64,000 nt of DNA from Pseudomonas sp. M47T1 (GCF_000263855.1 NZ_AJWX01000028.1:1-64000), one strand, 5' to 3'; shown: positions 34,167-43,536, counted from the stretch's first letter. Notes: generated by a model from the sequence alone, not told the origin. Numbers and translations: made by a program.

Positions 34167-35060
34167 ATGAACATCAAGCAACTCCGCGCGTTCCTGGCCG
34201 TGGCCCAGGCCCTGAGCTTCGCCCAGGCAGGGGAACGCCTGCACCTGTCCCAGCCTGCGTTGAGCCTGACCATCAAGGCCCTGGAAGAGGACCTGGGCGG
34301 CCCGCTGCTGACCCGCACCACCCGCAGCGTGGCCCTTACCCCGGAAGGCGAAACGTTGCTGCCGCTGGCCCGCCAGTTACTGGCCGACTGGGACAACGCC
34401 GAGGAACTGCTGCGCCAGCACTTCACCCTGCAAACCGGCAAAGTCTCGATCGCTGCCATGCCCTCCTTCGCCGGCAACCTGCTGCCCGCGGCCCTGAAGA
34501 CCTTTCGCGACCGCCACCCGCGGGTCAACGTGGCAGTGCATGACGTGATCAACGAACAGGTGCTGGAAATGGTCCGCCACCGGCGGGTGGAGCTGGGCAT
34601 CGGTTTCGAACCTGAATCCACTCAATCCCTGGTGTTCACGCCGTTTTACCTGGACCGCTTTGTCGCCGTGGTGGCGGCCGACTCACCGCTGGCCCAGCGT
34701 GCGCACATCACCTGGAAGGAGCTGCTCAAGGAAGACTTCGTGACCCTGCAACGCCCCTCGGCGGTGCGGCTGATGCTGGAGCAGGACCTGGCCGCCGCCC
34801 ATGGCAAGCTGTCGGTGGCCTTCGAGAGCCATCAGTTGAGCACCGTGGGGCGCATGGTAGCCAGCGGCCTGGGGGTCAGCGCGGTGCCGTCGCTGTGCAT
34901 TGCCCAGATGGAAGAGCTGGGCGCCCGTTGTGTGGCCCTGGACGAGCCGCGCATCGAACGGCGCATCGGCCTGATGCGCCTGGCCGACCATAAGCTGTCG
35001 GCGGCGGCGCAGGCCTTGCAGGACGTGTTGATTCAGTCCTGTCGGCAGCCTGCCGCGTAA
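34167..35060 (+). CDS. LysR-type regulator of the ato operon (inferred)
   Basis: The 297-aa LTTR has an HTH in residues 1-60 (FAQAGERLHLSQPALSLTIKALEEDLG) and an effector domain from about residue 90. It is divergent from atoD, so it probably controls atoDAE in response to a short-chain acid or CoA ester. This differs from E. coli, where ato is under the AtoSC two-component system. No clear Shine-Dalgarno precedes the ATG. Confidence 0.9.
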   Translation: MNIKQLRAFLAVAQALSFAQAGERLHLSQPALSLTIKALEEDLGGPLLTRTTRSVALTPEGETLLPLARQLLADWDNAEELLRQHFTLQTGKVSIAAMPSFAGNLLPAALKTFRDRHPRVNVAVHDVINEQVLEMVRHRRVELGIGFEPESTQSLVFTPFYLDRFVAVVAADSPLAQRAHITWKELLKEDFVTLQRPSAVRLMLEQDLAAAHGKLSVAFESHQLSTVGRMVASGLGVSAVPSLCIAQMEELGARCVALDEPRIERRIGLMRLADHKLSAAAQALQDVLIQSCRQPAA

Positions 35061-35073
35061 CCTGGTAGCTGCC

Positions 35074-35166
35074 TGTAACCGCTGCCCAAAGCTACGCTGG
35101 CCCTGAGGTTCGCGGAAAATCTCCAGCAGTCAATCAGGCCAGCGCCGCCTGGCGGCAGCGGCTACA
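35074..35166. repeat. Class B REP pair overlapping the DUF2235 gene
   Basis: Diverged left arm tgtaaccgctgcccaaagctacgctggcc (from 35074; first bases quoted as in sequence) and right arm ending gcctggcggcagcggctaca at 35166. The right arm lies inside the 3' end of the DUF2235 coding sequence and encodes its last dozen residues. Confidence 0.75.
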
Positions 35167-36272
35167 AGGGGTGCCGTATCGAACGGAGCATCATCCACCA
35201 CGCTGTACAGGCGCGGCAGGTTCACCGGGTGATAATCGCCACTCTCCAGGCGCTGCACCACCGAGTGGTGCAGCAACGCCCCCTCGGCGATGTAGCGCGG
35301 GCGTGGTTCGCCGAACGGCGGCATGATGCCGATGGCGAACACACGCTTGTGCAGGGTGAAGCTCCAGGCCCGACGCGGCAGCCACTCGGCCAGTTTCCAC
35401 GGCCAGGTCATGGAGTCGTGCAATTGCCCGGGACCGCCAGCGGCCAACAACTGCAACTCACGCTCGCAGCCCTGCTCGTCCAAGGCCAGGCCCAGCGCCC
35501 GGGCTTCACCCAGCATCCAGCGCAGCGCCAGTAGCGCCGGGCCCGATTCATCCAGCGAATAACCACCGCCCACATCGCTGTGCACACCGGCGAACCACAC
35601 CTGGCGTACATCAGTGCCCTGCCCTTCACGTTTCTGCCACAGGTTGGGCCGGAAGAAACAGCGGCGCTCATCGATGGACAGCGCCTGGCGCACATTCTCC
35701 ACCAGGGCGTTGCTGGCGGTGTACGGCAACACCAGCGGGTCGTAGATCCAGCCCACCGACTTGACTGTGTCGAACAAGCCCAGCAGATGCACCTTCACCG
35801 GGCGGCCAAAGGTGGCCTTGAAACTGTCCTGCAACTTGAACGCCGGCTGCCCCTGGGCGTTTCGCGCCTGCAGCATCGACCAGGCGTAATCGAATAGGTG
35901 GGCCTCATGGCCCGGCACCAGGCCAATGGCGTCGATCAACGCCGCCAGGGCACGCACGGCGTAGGCGCCGCGGGAAAACCCGAACAAGTAGATCTGGTCG
36001 CCGTCGCGGTAGTGCTTCGCCAGAAACCGGTAGGCGCCACCCACCGTCCTTTTCAAGCCCCAGCCCAATGCCAGGCCGCACAGGCGCGACGGCAGCTTTT
36101 GCCATTCGAACAGGGTTTCGCGCAAACCAAAGGTGCCCACGCCCTGATCGTAATAGGACAGCACCTGGGCCGGGTCCGCAGACACGCAGCGAATCAGGCG
36201 GATAATATTGGTGGGTTGAAGGCTGAAGCGATTGTTGGTGCCGTCCAGGCATACCACGAGCTGTCGACCCAT
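35130..36272 (-). CDS. DUF2235 alpha/beta-hydrolase (Tle1-like phospholipase fold)
   Basis: The 380-aa protein starts with VVCLDGTNN and has the nucleophile elbow GFSRGAYAVR (Ser100), then GLFDTVKSVGW and the WFAGVHSDVGGGY segment. These are hallmarks of DUF2235, the family of T6SS phospholipase effectors Tle1. No Hcp, VgrG, PAAR or immunity gene is adjacent, so effector status is unsupported. It may be a housekeeping lipase-like hydrolase. AAGGAG precedes the ATG. The last 12 residues (LVAAAARRRWPD) are encoded by a REP element. Confidence 0.87.
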   Translation of the reverse strand: MGRQLVVCLDGTNNRFSLQPTNIIRLIRCVSADPAQVLSYYDQGVGTFGLRETLFEWQKLPSRLCGLALGWGLKRTVGGAYRFLAKHYRDGDQIYLFGFSRGAYAVRALAALIDAIGLVPGHEAHLFDYAWSMLQARNAQGQPAFKLQDSFKATFGRPVKVHLLGLFDTVKSVGWIYDPLVLPYTASNALVENVRQALSIDERRCFFRPNLWQKREGQGTDVRQVWFAGVHSDVGGGYSLDESGPALLALRWMLGEARALGLALDEQGCERELQLLAAGGPGQLHDSMTWPWKLAEWLPRRAWSFTLHKRVFAIGIMPPFGEPRPRYIAEGALLHHSVVQRLESGDYHPVNLPRLYSVVDDAPFDTAPLVAAAARRRWPD

Positions 36273-36347
36273 GCCTTCTCCTTGTGTTGAATGTTGTGCC
36301 CCTTGCGCAGGTCAGACTATAAGCCATCCACCCTTGACGGAGTAGCC

Positions 36348-37169
36348 ATGCGCCATCATCGACTTGCAGACACCCCCGTATCCATCATCGGCCAGGGCAC
36401 CTGGCGCATGGGCGAAGACCCCAGCGCCCGGCGTGACGAGGTAGCCGCGCTGCAACTGGGCATCGAGCTGGGCATGAACCTGATCGACACTGCCGAAATG
36501 TACGGCGAAGGCGGCGCCGAACAGGTGGTGGGCCAGGCCATCGCCGGCCTGCGTGACCAGGTATTCCTGGTCAGCAAGGTATACCCGCACAACGCCAGCC
36601 GCAGCGGCGTGGCGGCCGCTTGCGAGCGCAGCCTGAAGCGCCTGGGCACCGAACATATCGACCTGTACCTGTTGCACTGGCGCGGGCAGTACCCCCTGGC
36701 CGAAACCGTCGAAGCCTTCGAGCGTTTGCGCGAGCAAGGCAAGATAGGCCGCTGGGGCGTGTCCAATTTCGATGTCGACGACCTGGAAGAACTGAACCAC
36801 CCACGCTGCGCCACCAATCAGGTGCTGTACAACCCCGAGGCCCGCGGCATTGAATTCGACCTGCTGCCCTGGAGCCAGGCCCGTGGTTTGCCGACCATGG
36901 CCTACTGCCCGATCGCCCAGGGCGGCAAGCTGCTGCGCCATAGCGCCTTGCAGGCCATTGCCGACAAGCACGGCGTGACCTCGGCGCAGGCGTGCCTGGC
37001 CTGGGTACTGCGCCAGGACGGGGTCATCGCCATTCCCAAGGCCGTGCACCGCGACCACGTGCGTCAGAATGCCGCTGCCGCCACCCTGCAGCTGGACGAG
37101 GCAGACCTGGCGCAACTGGACCAGGCCTGCCCGCCACCACGGCGCAAGCAGCATCTTGCAATGGTTTGA
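36348..37169 (+). CDS. Aldo/keto reductase
   Basis: The 273-aa NADPH-dependent TIM-barrel oxidoreductase has catalytic D-Y-K-H residues in order: NLIDTAEMYGEG (D and Y), VSKVYP (K) and DLYLLHW (H). The NADPH-binding end includes AIPKAVHRDHVRQN. CGGAG precedes the ATG at 36348. It resembles diketogulonate-reductase-like AKRs; the substrate is unknown. It may be co-transcribed with the GntR gene 119 nt downstream. Confidence 0.92.
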   Translation: MRHHRLADTPVSIIGQGTWRMGEDPSARRDEVAALQLGIELGMNLIDTAEMYGEGGAEQVVGQAIAGLRDQVFLVSKVYPHNASRSGVAAACERSLKRLGTEHIDLYLLHWRGQYPLAETVEAFERLREQGKIGRWGVSNFDVDDLEELNHPRCATNQVLYNPEARGIEFDLLPWSQARGLPTMAYCPIAQGGKLLRHSALQAIADKHGVTSAQACLAWVLRQDGVIAIPKAVHRDHVRQNAAAATLQLDEADLAQLDQACPPPRRKQHLAMV

Positions 37170-37288
37170 GGGGTGCATTTCATCCCCCGCGTAGCCCTGG
37201 CTCCCTTTTCAAAGCCGGGCCCGCGGCGGATAATGCGCGCCCATTGCATCCAGTTTCCGGCTCTGCATGGGCACACGTTCGAGGAAAT

Positions 37289-37984
37289 ATGGTTTCTGTC
37301 ACCGTCACCGCCAAACAGCTGGAAGTCACCCGCATCGTCGACGTGCTGTCGCGCGCCATCGCCCAGCAGCGCCTGCGCCCTGGCACGCGGTTGGTAGAAG
37401 CACAGATCGTCGACACCCTGCAGGCCAACCGCAACCATGTGCAGGTCGCCTTGCAACGGCTGGCCATGCAGCACATCGTCACCATCGAGACCAACCGCGG
37501 CGCCATCGTCTCCCAGCCCACGGCCCAGGAAGCACGCGACGTGTTCGGCGCCCGGCGGGCCATCGAGCGCGCGGTGGTCGAAGCCATCACCCCCGAAGCC
37601 CTGGCGGCCAATGCCCAGGTCATTGCCGAGCAAATGGACGCCGAGCGCCAGGCCTCGGCCAGCGGCGACCGGCGTGAAACGGTGCGGGTGCGCAGCGAAT
37701 TCCACCTGATGCTGGCCGACCTGTGTGGCAATCGTTTGCTGCGTGAAATCCTCGGTAACCTGATCGTGCGCAGCTCGCTGATCGTCTCGCTGTATCAGCG
37801 CCTGGACACCCCCTCTTGCCGCTGCGACGACCACCAGGCCATCCTCGATGCCCTGCAGTCGGGCAGCAGCGAAAGCGCCATCCACGCCATGCTGCATCAC
37901 CTGGTAGACCTGGAAGGCCAGCTCGACCTGCACGAGCAGAGCGCGCCCGAGGTGAATTTGCGCGAGGCGTTGGCTGATCTCTGA
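37289..37984 (+). CDS. GntR-family regulator, FCD (FadR/VanR) subgroup
   Basis: The 231-aa regulator has an N-terminal winged HTH (residues 8-70; LRPGTRLVEAQIVDTLQANRNHVQVALQRLAMQ, spanning about 29-61) and a C-terminal FCD helical effector domain with RSEFHLMLADLCGN. GAGGAA precedes the ATG at 37289. In the recognition region the more common S/T-R-TPVREAL is replaced by NRNHVQVALQRL, a variant seen in some FCD regulators. The target is unknown. Confidence 0.88.
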   Translation: MVSVTVTAKQLEVTRIVDVLSRAIAQQRLRPGTRLVEAQIVDTLQANRNHVQVALQRLAMQHIVTIETNRGAIVSQPTAQEARDVFGARRAIERAVVEAITPEALAANAQVIAEQMDAERQASASGDRRETVRVRSEFHLMLADLCGNRLLREILGNLIVRSSLIVSLYQRLDTPSCRCDDHQAILDALQSGSSESAIHAMLHHLVDLEGQLDLHEQSAPEVNLREALADL

Positions 37985-38026
37985 TCGCCTGTTGCAACGG
38001 TCTTGATGGTGGGAAGCAACTGCCTT

Positions 38027-38098
38027 TGTGGGTGCGGGTTCTACCCGCGAAAACAGCACCGCGCGCTGCCTGATACACTGCAGAGCCCGTTCCCACAG
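38027..38098. repeat. Class A REP pair, right arm truncated
   Basis: tgtgggtgcgggttctacccgcga (38027-38050; first 20 bases are the arm core) faces gcagagcccgttcccaca (about 38081-38098). The right arm lacks the inner tcgcgg half. It lies between the GntR gene and the convergent lysR stop. Confidence 0.7.
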
Positions 38099-38111
38099 AA
38101 TACGGCTTGGG

Positions 38112-39014
38112 CTACAGGGCTTTGCCGAGCCGCGCGGCTTCGGTTTTCAAGCACTCGGTAAACGCCGCCACCAGCACCGACGCCGGCCGGTACTGCGGCT
38201 GGATCAGGCTGACACTGAACGGCGCCGCCACCGCCAGGGGCCGCAGCACCAGGCCGCGGGTGGATTCGTCCAGCGCGGTAAGCGGGTTGACGATGGCCAC
38301 CCCCAGGCCCTGACGGACCATGGCGCACACCGAGGCGGCGGTGCTGGTCTCGATTACGGCCAGGCGCTGGACGTTGGCGCGGCGAAATTGCTCGTCGAGC
38401 ATCTTGCGGTACAGGTCCAGGCCCGACAGGTTGATGAACGCCAGGCCGTCGAAATCCTCCAGCGCCAGGCGTGCCTTCGCCGCCAGCCGGTGGCCCGCCG
38501 GCAGCACCGCCACCATATCGGCGCAGAACAATTCGAACCCTTGGGTGCCCCGTGGCGGGTGGCGGCTTTCGATCAGACCCAGGTCGTAGCGCTGGCCGCT
38601 CAGGGACTCTTCCAGCGCGGGCGATTCCTGCGCCGTGATGCTCACTGCCACGCCCGGGAACTCGCGATTGAATGCCAGGCACGCTGCTGGCAGCAGCACT
38701 TGGGCGAACATCGGCAGGCAGGTGATGTTCAATTGGCCTTGGTCGAAGCGGCGGATGGACTCGGCCACGCTGGCAATCTGTTCCAGGCCCACATAGGCCC
38801 GCTGCACTTCCTCGAACAGCATCAGGCCCTGGGCCGTGGGCGTCAGGCGGCCACGCTCGCGCACGAACAGGGCCATGCCCAGCAGGCTTTCCAGCCGGGC
38901 CAGTTCACGGCTGACCGTGGGCTGGGAGCTGAACAGCAATTGCGCTGCACCGGTCACGCTGCCGGCGTTCATCACCGCGCGAAAGACTTCGATATGACGC
39001 AGGGAAATGTCCAT
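38112..39014 (-). CDS. lysR: LysR regulator of lysA
   Basis: The 300-aa LTTR has an N-terminal HTH (SVTGAAQLLFSSQPTVSRELARLE, about residues 19-42). It is divergent from a diaminopimelate decarboxylase gene with a 126-bp shared gap, the same arrangement as E. coli lysR-lysA. There LysR activates lysA when diaminopimelate is high and lysine low. The gap has an AT-rich stretch (aaaaaacagatattttattgaatag) that probably holds the lysA promoter. The start at 39014 gives the standard LTTR N-terminus. Confidence 0.88.
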   Translation of the reverse strand: MDISLRHIEVFRAVMNAGSVTGAAQLLFSSQPTVSRELARLESLLGMALFVRERGRLTPTAQGLMLFEEVQRAYVGLEQIASVAESIRRFDQGQLNITCLPMFAQVLLPAACLAFNREFPGVAVSITAQESPALEESLSGQRYDLGLIESRHPPRGTQGFELFCADMVAVLPAGHRLAAKARLALEDFDGLAFINLSGLDLYRKMLDEQFRRANVQRLAVIETSTAASVCAMVRQGLGVAIVNPLTALDESTRGLVLRPLAVAAPFSVSLIQPQYRPASVLVAAFTECLKTEAARLGKAL

Positions 39015-39140
39015 GGGCTGCACTCGATTCAATCCACCAGTCCATATCAGAACTGAATCAACCATGAAAAAACAGATATTTTATTGAATAGCTTTAAATG
39101 CGCATCATGGTCGCCTATCCCCCGCCACGGCCACTCGACC

Positions 39141-40367
39141 ATGTTCGATCGTTTCCTGCCCCTCGTTCAGCAACACGCCACGCCTTTCTGGACCTACGAC
39201 GCAGCGATCATTCGCCAGCGCATCAGCCAGTTGCAGGGCTTTGACGTGATTCGCTTCGCCCAGAAAGCCTGTTCCAACGTGCACATCCTCACGCTGATGC
39301 GCGAACAGGGCGTACAGGTGGACGCGGTGTCGGTGGGCGAAATCGAGCGCGCACTGCTGGCCGGTTTCAGCCCCCAGGGCGAGCCAGCCGGCGTGGTGTT
39401 CACCTGTGACCTGCTGGACCGCCCTACCCTGGCGCGCATTATCGAACTGGACGTGGAAGTGAACTGCGGCTCCATCGACATGCTGCGCCAACTGGGCCAG
39501 CAGCACCCCGGCCACCGCGTATGGATTCGCCTGAACCCCGGCTTCGGTCACGGCCATAGCCAGAAGACCAACACCGGTGGCGAGAACAGCAAGCACGGCA
39601 TCTGGCACAGCCAGTTGGACGAGGCGCTGGCCGTGGTGCGCCAGTACGACCTGCAACTGGTGGGCCTGCACATGCACATCGGCTCGGGCGTGGACTACGC
39701 CCACCTGGAAGAAGTGTGCACGGCCATGGCCGACGCCGTGATCGGCATGGGCCACGACCTGGAAGCCATTTCCGCCGGCGGCGGCCTGTCGGTGCCCTAC
39801 AAAGATGACCAGCAGCCGGTGGACACCGAACGCTACGCGGCCATCTGGAACAGCGCCCGTCAGCGCGTGCAGGATCACTTGGGCCACCCGGTGCGCCTGG
39901 AAATCGAACCGGGGCGTTTCCTGGTGGCCGAGTCCGGCTGCCTGGTGACCGAAGTACGCGCGGTGAAGGACATGGGCAGCCAGCATTTCGTGCTGGTGGA
40001 CGCCGGTTTCAACGACCTGATGCGCCCGTCCATGTACGGCAGCTACCACGGTTTCACCCTGCTGGACCACGACGGCCAGCCACGTACCGGTGAGCTGCAA
40101 CCTAGCGTGGTGGCGGGCCCGCTGTGCGAATCCGGTGATGTGTTCACCCAGCACGAAGGCGGCCTGGTAGCCCCGCGCTTGTTGCCGAGCGCCCAAGTCG
40201 GCGACCTGCTGGTGATTCACACCACCGGTGCCTACGGTGCGTCGATGTCGTCGAACTACAACAGCCGGCCGCTGATTCCGGAAGTGCTGCTGGATGGCGA
40301 CCAGGTCAAGCTGATCCGCCGCCGCCAGACCCTGCAAGAGCTCTTCGCCCTCGAACTCAACGCCTGA
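39141..40367 (+). CDS. lysA: Diaminopimelate decarboxylase-type PLP enzyme
   Basis: The 408-aa fold-type III decarboxylase has the PLP lysine in FAQKACSN, HMHIGSGV for phosphate binding, and IEPGRFLVAESG. A catalytic Cys region reads GPLCESGDVF, followed by GAYGASMSSNYNSRP, all typical of LysA. It makes L-lysine from meso-diaminopimelate. Pseudomonas genomes usually carry another lysA near dapF; this copy pairs with lysR. No Shine-Dalgarno is clear at 39141; an upstream frame extends to 39084. Confidence 0.92.
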   Translation: MFDRFLPLVQQHATPFWTYDAAIIRQRISQLQGFDVIRFAQKACSNVHILTLMREQGVQVDAVSVGEIERALLAGFSPQGEPAGVVFTCDLLDRPTLARIIELDVEVNCGSIDMLRQLGQQHPGHRVWIRLNPGFGHGHSQKTNTGGENSKHGIWHSQLDEALAVVRQYDLQLVGLHMHIGSGVDYAHLEEVCTAMADAVIGMGHDLEAISAGGGLSVPYKDDQQPVDTERYAAIWNSARQRVQDHLGHPVRLEIEPGRFLVAESGCLVTEVRAVKDMGSQHFVLVDAGFNDLMRPSMYGSYHGFTLLDHDGQPRTGELQPSVVAGPLCESGDVFTQHEGGLVAPRLLPSAQVGDLLVIHTTGAYGASMSSNYNSRPLIPEVLLDGDQVKLIRRRQTLQELFALELNA

Positions 40368-40377
40368 TATCCAACGG

Positions 40378-40462
40378 TGGCAGCGGGCTCTGCCCGCGAA
40401 GCGAACAACGCGGTGCGTCTGTCATTACGCGGTGTGCTTTTCGCGGGCAGAGCCCGCTGCCA
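40378..40462. repeat. Class A REP pair
   Basis: Perfect 23-bp inverted arms at 40378-40400 and 40440-40462 around the core cgggctctgcccgcgaa. It directly follows lysA and probably ends its transcript. Confidence 0.9.
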
Positions 40463-40499
40463 TAGGCGAAAATGAAACTTCCATCATGATAGCCCGCTG

Positions 40500-40788
40500 C
40501 CTATTGTCCGTCGCCAACCCCACGCGTATGCTGCGCGCGTTTTCAATCACCGCGGAGACCCCACGTGGGCACTTGTTCGAGCGACAGTAGTCGGCCGGTC
40601 ATCGATACCGGCATATTCTCGGCGAGATAACGCGCAGCTTTCCTGCCGTGCTCTCGCCCCGACGCGAGAGACGGCGATATTTCCCTTCTCTGATGACTCA
40701 CCTGCCTTGGCCTGCACTGTTGCAGCTCAAGACAGCGCCCGTGCCTGCGCGATTGGTCTCCCCACTGCCAACTGGGGAAAGCAGCGCC
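40500..40788 (+). promoter_or_regulatory. Long 5' leader of the Mg2+ ATPase gene
   Basis: About 290 nt without a recognised gene. Hairpin P1 (ctctcgc 40651-40657 with gcgagag 40664-40670, extended by gccg/cggc) is followed by a T-rich stretch. GGCGAGA (40621-40627) can pair instead with TCTCGCC (40652-40658), breaking P1. A second hairpin, tcccca/tgggga (40759-40764 and 40773-40778), covers the GGGGA that is the best Shine-Dalgarno for the ATG at 40789. A 20-codon frame (40528-40590) lies upstream. I recognise no named riboswitch class. Confidence 0.5.
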
Positions 40789-43500
40789 ATGAACTTCACC
40801 CTGCTAAAAGAATTCTTCGCGGGTTTCCTGCGTACCCGTCACATCGCCCGGCATTTCCGCCGCCTGGCCTTGTTCGAAAGCCTGAATGACAGCAATGTCA
40901 GCCGGGAAATACCGCCCACCCTGGCGCAAACCCTGGTGGCCGCCGCGGGCGGTGACAGCCAGGCCCTGCTGCAACGCCTGGACAGCCACACCGATGGCCT
41001 GCGCGAAGCCCAGGCCCAGGACATCTGCGCCCGCGTCGGCCTTAACGAAGTTGAACACGAGCAACCGCTACCCTGGTACGTGCACCTGTGGCAGTGCTAC
41101 AAGAACCCCTTCAACCTGCTACTGACCCTGCTGGCGTTCGTCTCTTTCGTCACCGAAGACATGAAGGCCGCCCTGGTGATCGGCTCCATGGTGGTGCTGT
41201 CCACCCTGCTGCGATTCTGGCAGGAAGCACGCTCGAACAAGGCCGCCGACGCCCTGAAGGCCATGGTCAGCAACACCGCCACCGTGCGCCGCCGCAATGC
41301 CGACGGGCACCTGCGCGTGGAGTTGCCGATCAAGCACCTGGTGCCAGGCGACGTGGTAATTTTCAGCGCCGGCGACATGATCCCCGCCGACTGCCGCCTG
41401 CTCACCGCCAAGGACCTGTTCGTCAGCCAGGCAGCCATGACCGGCGAATCCATGCCGGTAGAGAAGTTCGTGCAGCTGCGCGACCCGTCCACGCGCAACC
41501 CGCTGGAGCTGGACAACATCCTGTTCATGGGCACCAACGTGGTGTCTGGCGCGGCCAGTGCGGTGGTGATCGCCACCGGTAACGGTACTTATTTCGGCGC
41601 CCTGGCCCAACGCGTCAGCGCCAGCGACCGGGCGCCCACGGCGTTCCAGACCGGCGTCAACAAAATCAGCTGGCTGCTGATCCGCTTTATGCTGGTGATG
41701 GCGCCACTGGTGCTGTTCATCAACGGGTTCACCAAGGGTGACTGGATGGAAGCGGTGTTGTTCGCCCTGTCCATCGCCGTGGGCCTGACCCCGGAAATGC
41801 TGCCGATGATTGTCACTTCCACCCTGGCAAAGGGGGCGGTGTTCCTGTCGCGCAAGAAGGTCATCGTCAAGCGCCTGGACGCCATCCAGAACTTCGGCGC
41901 CATGGACGTGCTGTGCACCGACAAGACCGGCACCCTGACCCAGGACAAGATCTTCCTTGCCCGCCACGTGGACGTGTGGGGCCAGGAGTCCGATGAAGTG
42001 CTGGAGATGGCCTACCTCAACAGCTACTACCAGACGGGCCTGAAAAACCTGCTGGACGTGGCCGTGCTGGAGCACGTGGACGTGCAGCGTGACCTGCAGG
42101 TAGCCACCGCGTTCCACAAGGTCGACGAGATTCCGTTCGACTTCAACCGCCGGCGCATGTCAGTGGTGGTGGCCGAGCATGACCAGCATCACGTGCTGAT
42201 CTGCAAGGGCGCGGTGGAAGAGATTCTGTCGGTGTGCCATCAAGTGCGCCACGGCGACCAGGTGGAACCGCTGGACAACACCCTGCTTGCGCGCATCCGC
42301 CAGGTGACGGCCGAGCTCAACGCCGAAGGCCTGCGCGTGGTGGCCGTAGCTGCCAGCGAGCGCCCGCCCACCCAGGAAAACTATGGCATCAGTGATGAGC
42401 GCGAGCTGACCCTGATCGGCTATGTCGCCTTCCTCGACCCGCCCAAGGAAAGCACCGCGCCAGCCCTCAAGGCCCTGGCTGCCCATGGCGTGGCGGTGAA
42501 AGTGCTGACCGGCGACAACGAACTGGTCACCGCGAAGATTTGCCGTGAAGTGGGCCTGGCCCAGCAAGGCCTGCTGATGGGCAACGACCTCGAGGACATG
42601 ACCGACGCCCAATTGGCCGTGGCCGTGGAAACCACCAATGTGTTCGCCAAGCTGACGCCTGCGCACAAGGAACGCATCGTGCGCCTGCTCAAGGCCAACG
42701 GCCACGTGGTCGGGTTCATGGGCGACGGCATCAACGATGCCCCAGCCCTGCGCACCGCCGACATCGGCATTTCGGTGGACAGCGCCGTGGACATCGCCAA
42801 GGAAGCGGCCGACATCATCCTGCTGGAAAAAAGCCTGATGGTGCTGGAGGAAGGCGTGCTGGAAGGCCGTCGCACCTTCGCCAACATGCTCAAGTACATC
42901 AAGATGACCGCCAGCTCCAACTTCGGCAATGTGTTCTCGGTGTTGGTGGCCAGTGCGTTCATCCCGTTCCTGCCCATGCTGCCGATGCACCTGCTGGTGC
43001 AGAACCTGCTGTACGACATTTCGCAGATCGCCGTGCCGTTCGACAACGTCGACGAAGAGATGCTGATGAAACCCCAGCGCTGGCAGCCGGCCGAGGTAGG
43101 ACGCTTCATGCTGTTCTTCGGGCCGATCAGCTCGGTGTTCGACATCACCACCTTTGCGTTGATGTGGTACGTGTTCGGGGCCAATTCGCCTGAGCACCAG
43201 ACCCTGTTCCAGTCCGGCTGGTTCATTGTCGGGCTGCTGACCCAGACCCTGGTGGTGCACATGATCCGCACCCCGAAAGTGCCATTCCTGCAAAGCCGCG
43301 CGGCCATGCCACTGATGGTGATGACCGGGGTGATCATGGCCATCGGCATCTTCCTGCCCATGGGCCCGTTGGCGCACTACTTCAAACTGCAGGCGCTGCC
43401 GCCGCTGTACTTTGCGTTTTTGCCGGTGATTCTGATCGCCTACGTGGCGCTGACCCAGGCCATGAAGCGCTTCTACATCCGCCGCTTCGGCTGGCAATAA
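40789..43500 (+). CDS. mgtA: Magnesium-importing P-type ATPase
   Basis: The 903-aa P3B ATPase is close to E. coli MgtA in length. The phosphorylated Asp is D378 in CTDKTGTLT; the actuator motif is TGESMPVEK, and the hinge reads MGDGINDAPALR. MgtA-type TM regions include GLTPEMLPMIVTSTLAKGA (TM4) and NFGNVFSVLVASAFIPFLPM. It imports Mg2+ into the cytoplasm. The start at 40789 matches the MgtA N-terminus; the frame continues upstream through a proline-rich stretch that I regard as leader. Expression is probably Mg2+ dependent through the leader or PhoP. Confidence 0.94.
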   Translation: MNFTLLKEFFAGFLRTRHIARHFRRLALFESLNDSNVSREIPPTLAQTLVAAAGGDSQALLQRLDSHTDGLREAQAQDICARVGLNEVEHEQPLPWYVHLWQCYKNPFNLLLTLLAFVSFVTEDMKAALVIGSMVVLSTLLRFWQEARSNKAADALKAMVSNTATVRRRNADGHLRVELPIKHLVPGDVVIFSAGDMIPADCRLLTAKDLFVSQAAMTGESMPVEKFVQLRDPSTRNPLELDNILFMGTNVVSGAASAVVIATGNGTYFGALAQRVSASDRAPTAFQTGVNKISWLLIRFMLVMAPLVLFINGFTKGDWMEAVLFALSIAVGLTPEMLPMIVTSTLAKGAVFLSRKKVIVKRLDAIQNFGAMDVLCTDKTGTLTQDKIFLARHVDVWGQESDEVLEMAYLNSYYQTGLKNLLDVAVLEHVDVQRDLQVATAFHKVDEIPFDFNRRRMSVVVAEHDQHHVLICKGAVEEILSVCHQVRHGDQVEPLDNTLLARIRQVTAELNAEGLRVVAVAASERPPTQENYGISDERELTLIGYVAFLDPPKESTAPALKALAAHGVAVKVLTGDNELVTAKICREVGLAQQGLLMGNDLEDMTDAQLAVAVETTNVFAKLTPAHKERIVRLLKANGHVVGFMGDGINDAPALRTADIGISVDSAVDIAKEAADIILLEKSLMVLEEGVLEGRRTFANMLKYIKMTASSNFGNVFSVLVASAFIPFLPMLPMHLLVQNLLYDISQIAVPFDNVDEEMLMKPQRWQPAEVGRFMLFFGPISSVFDITTFALMWYVFGANSPEHQTLFQSGWFIVGLLTQTLVVHMIRTPKVPFLQSRAAMPLMVMTGVIMAIGIFLPMGPLAHYFKLQALPPLYFAFLPVILIAYVALTQAMKRFYIRRFGWQ

Positions 43501-43502
43501 GC

Positions 43503-43536
43503 TCCTTGTGGCCGCTGCCGCCAGGCAGCGGCAGGT
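43503..43536. repeat. Single class B REP unit
   Basis: gccgctgccgccaggcagcggc forms a short stem directly after the mgtA stop and before the stop of the convergent GntR gene. It may act as a bidirectional terminator. Confidence 0.6.

Noticed and set aside
35130..36272. T6SS lipase effector
   Set aside because: The DUF2235 fold alone is not enough; no VgrG, Hcp, PAAR, adaptor or immunity gene is adjacent.
40528..40590. 20-codon leader peptide for mgtA
   Set aside because: No ribosome binding site and no proline or other control codon cluster; kept only as a note in the leader entry.
40648..40788. Longer MgtA starting at 40648 or 40693
   Set aside because: The added residues are Pro/Arg rich, lack a ribosome binding site and exceed the normal MgtA N-terminus; treated as leader.
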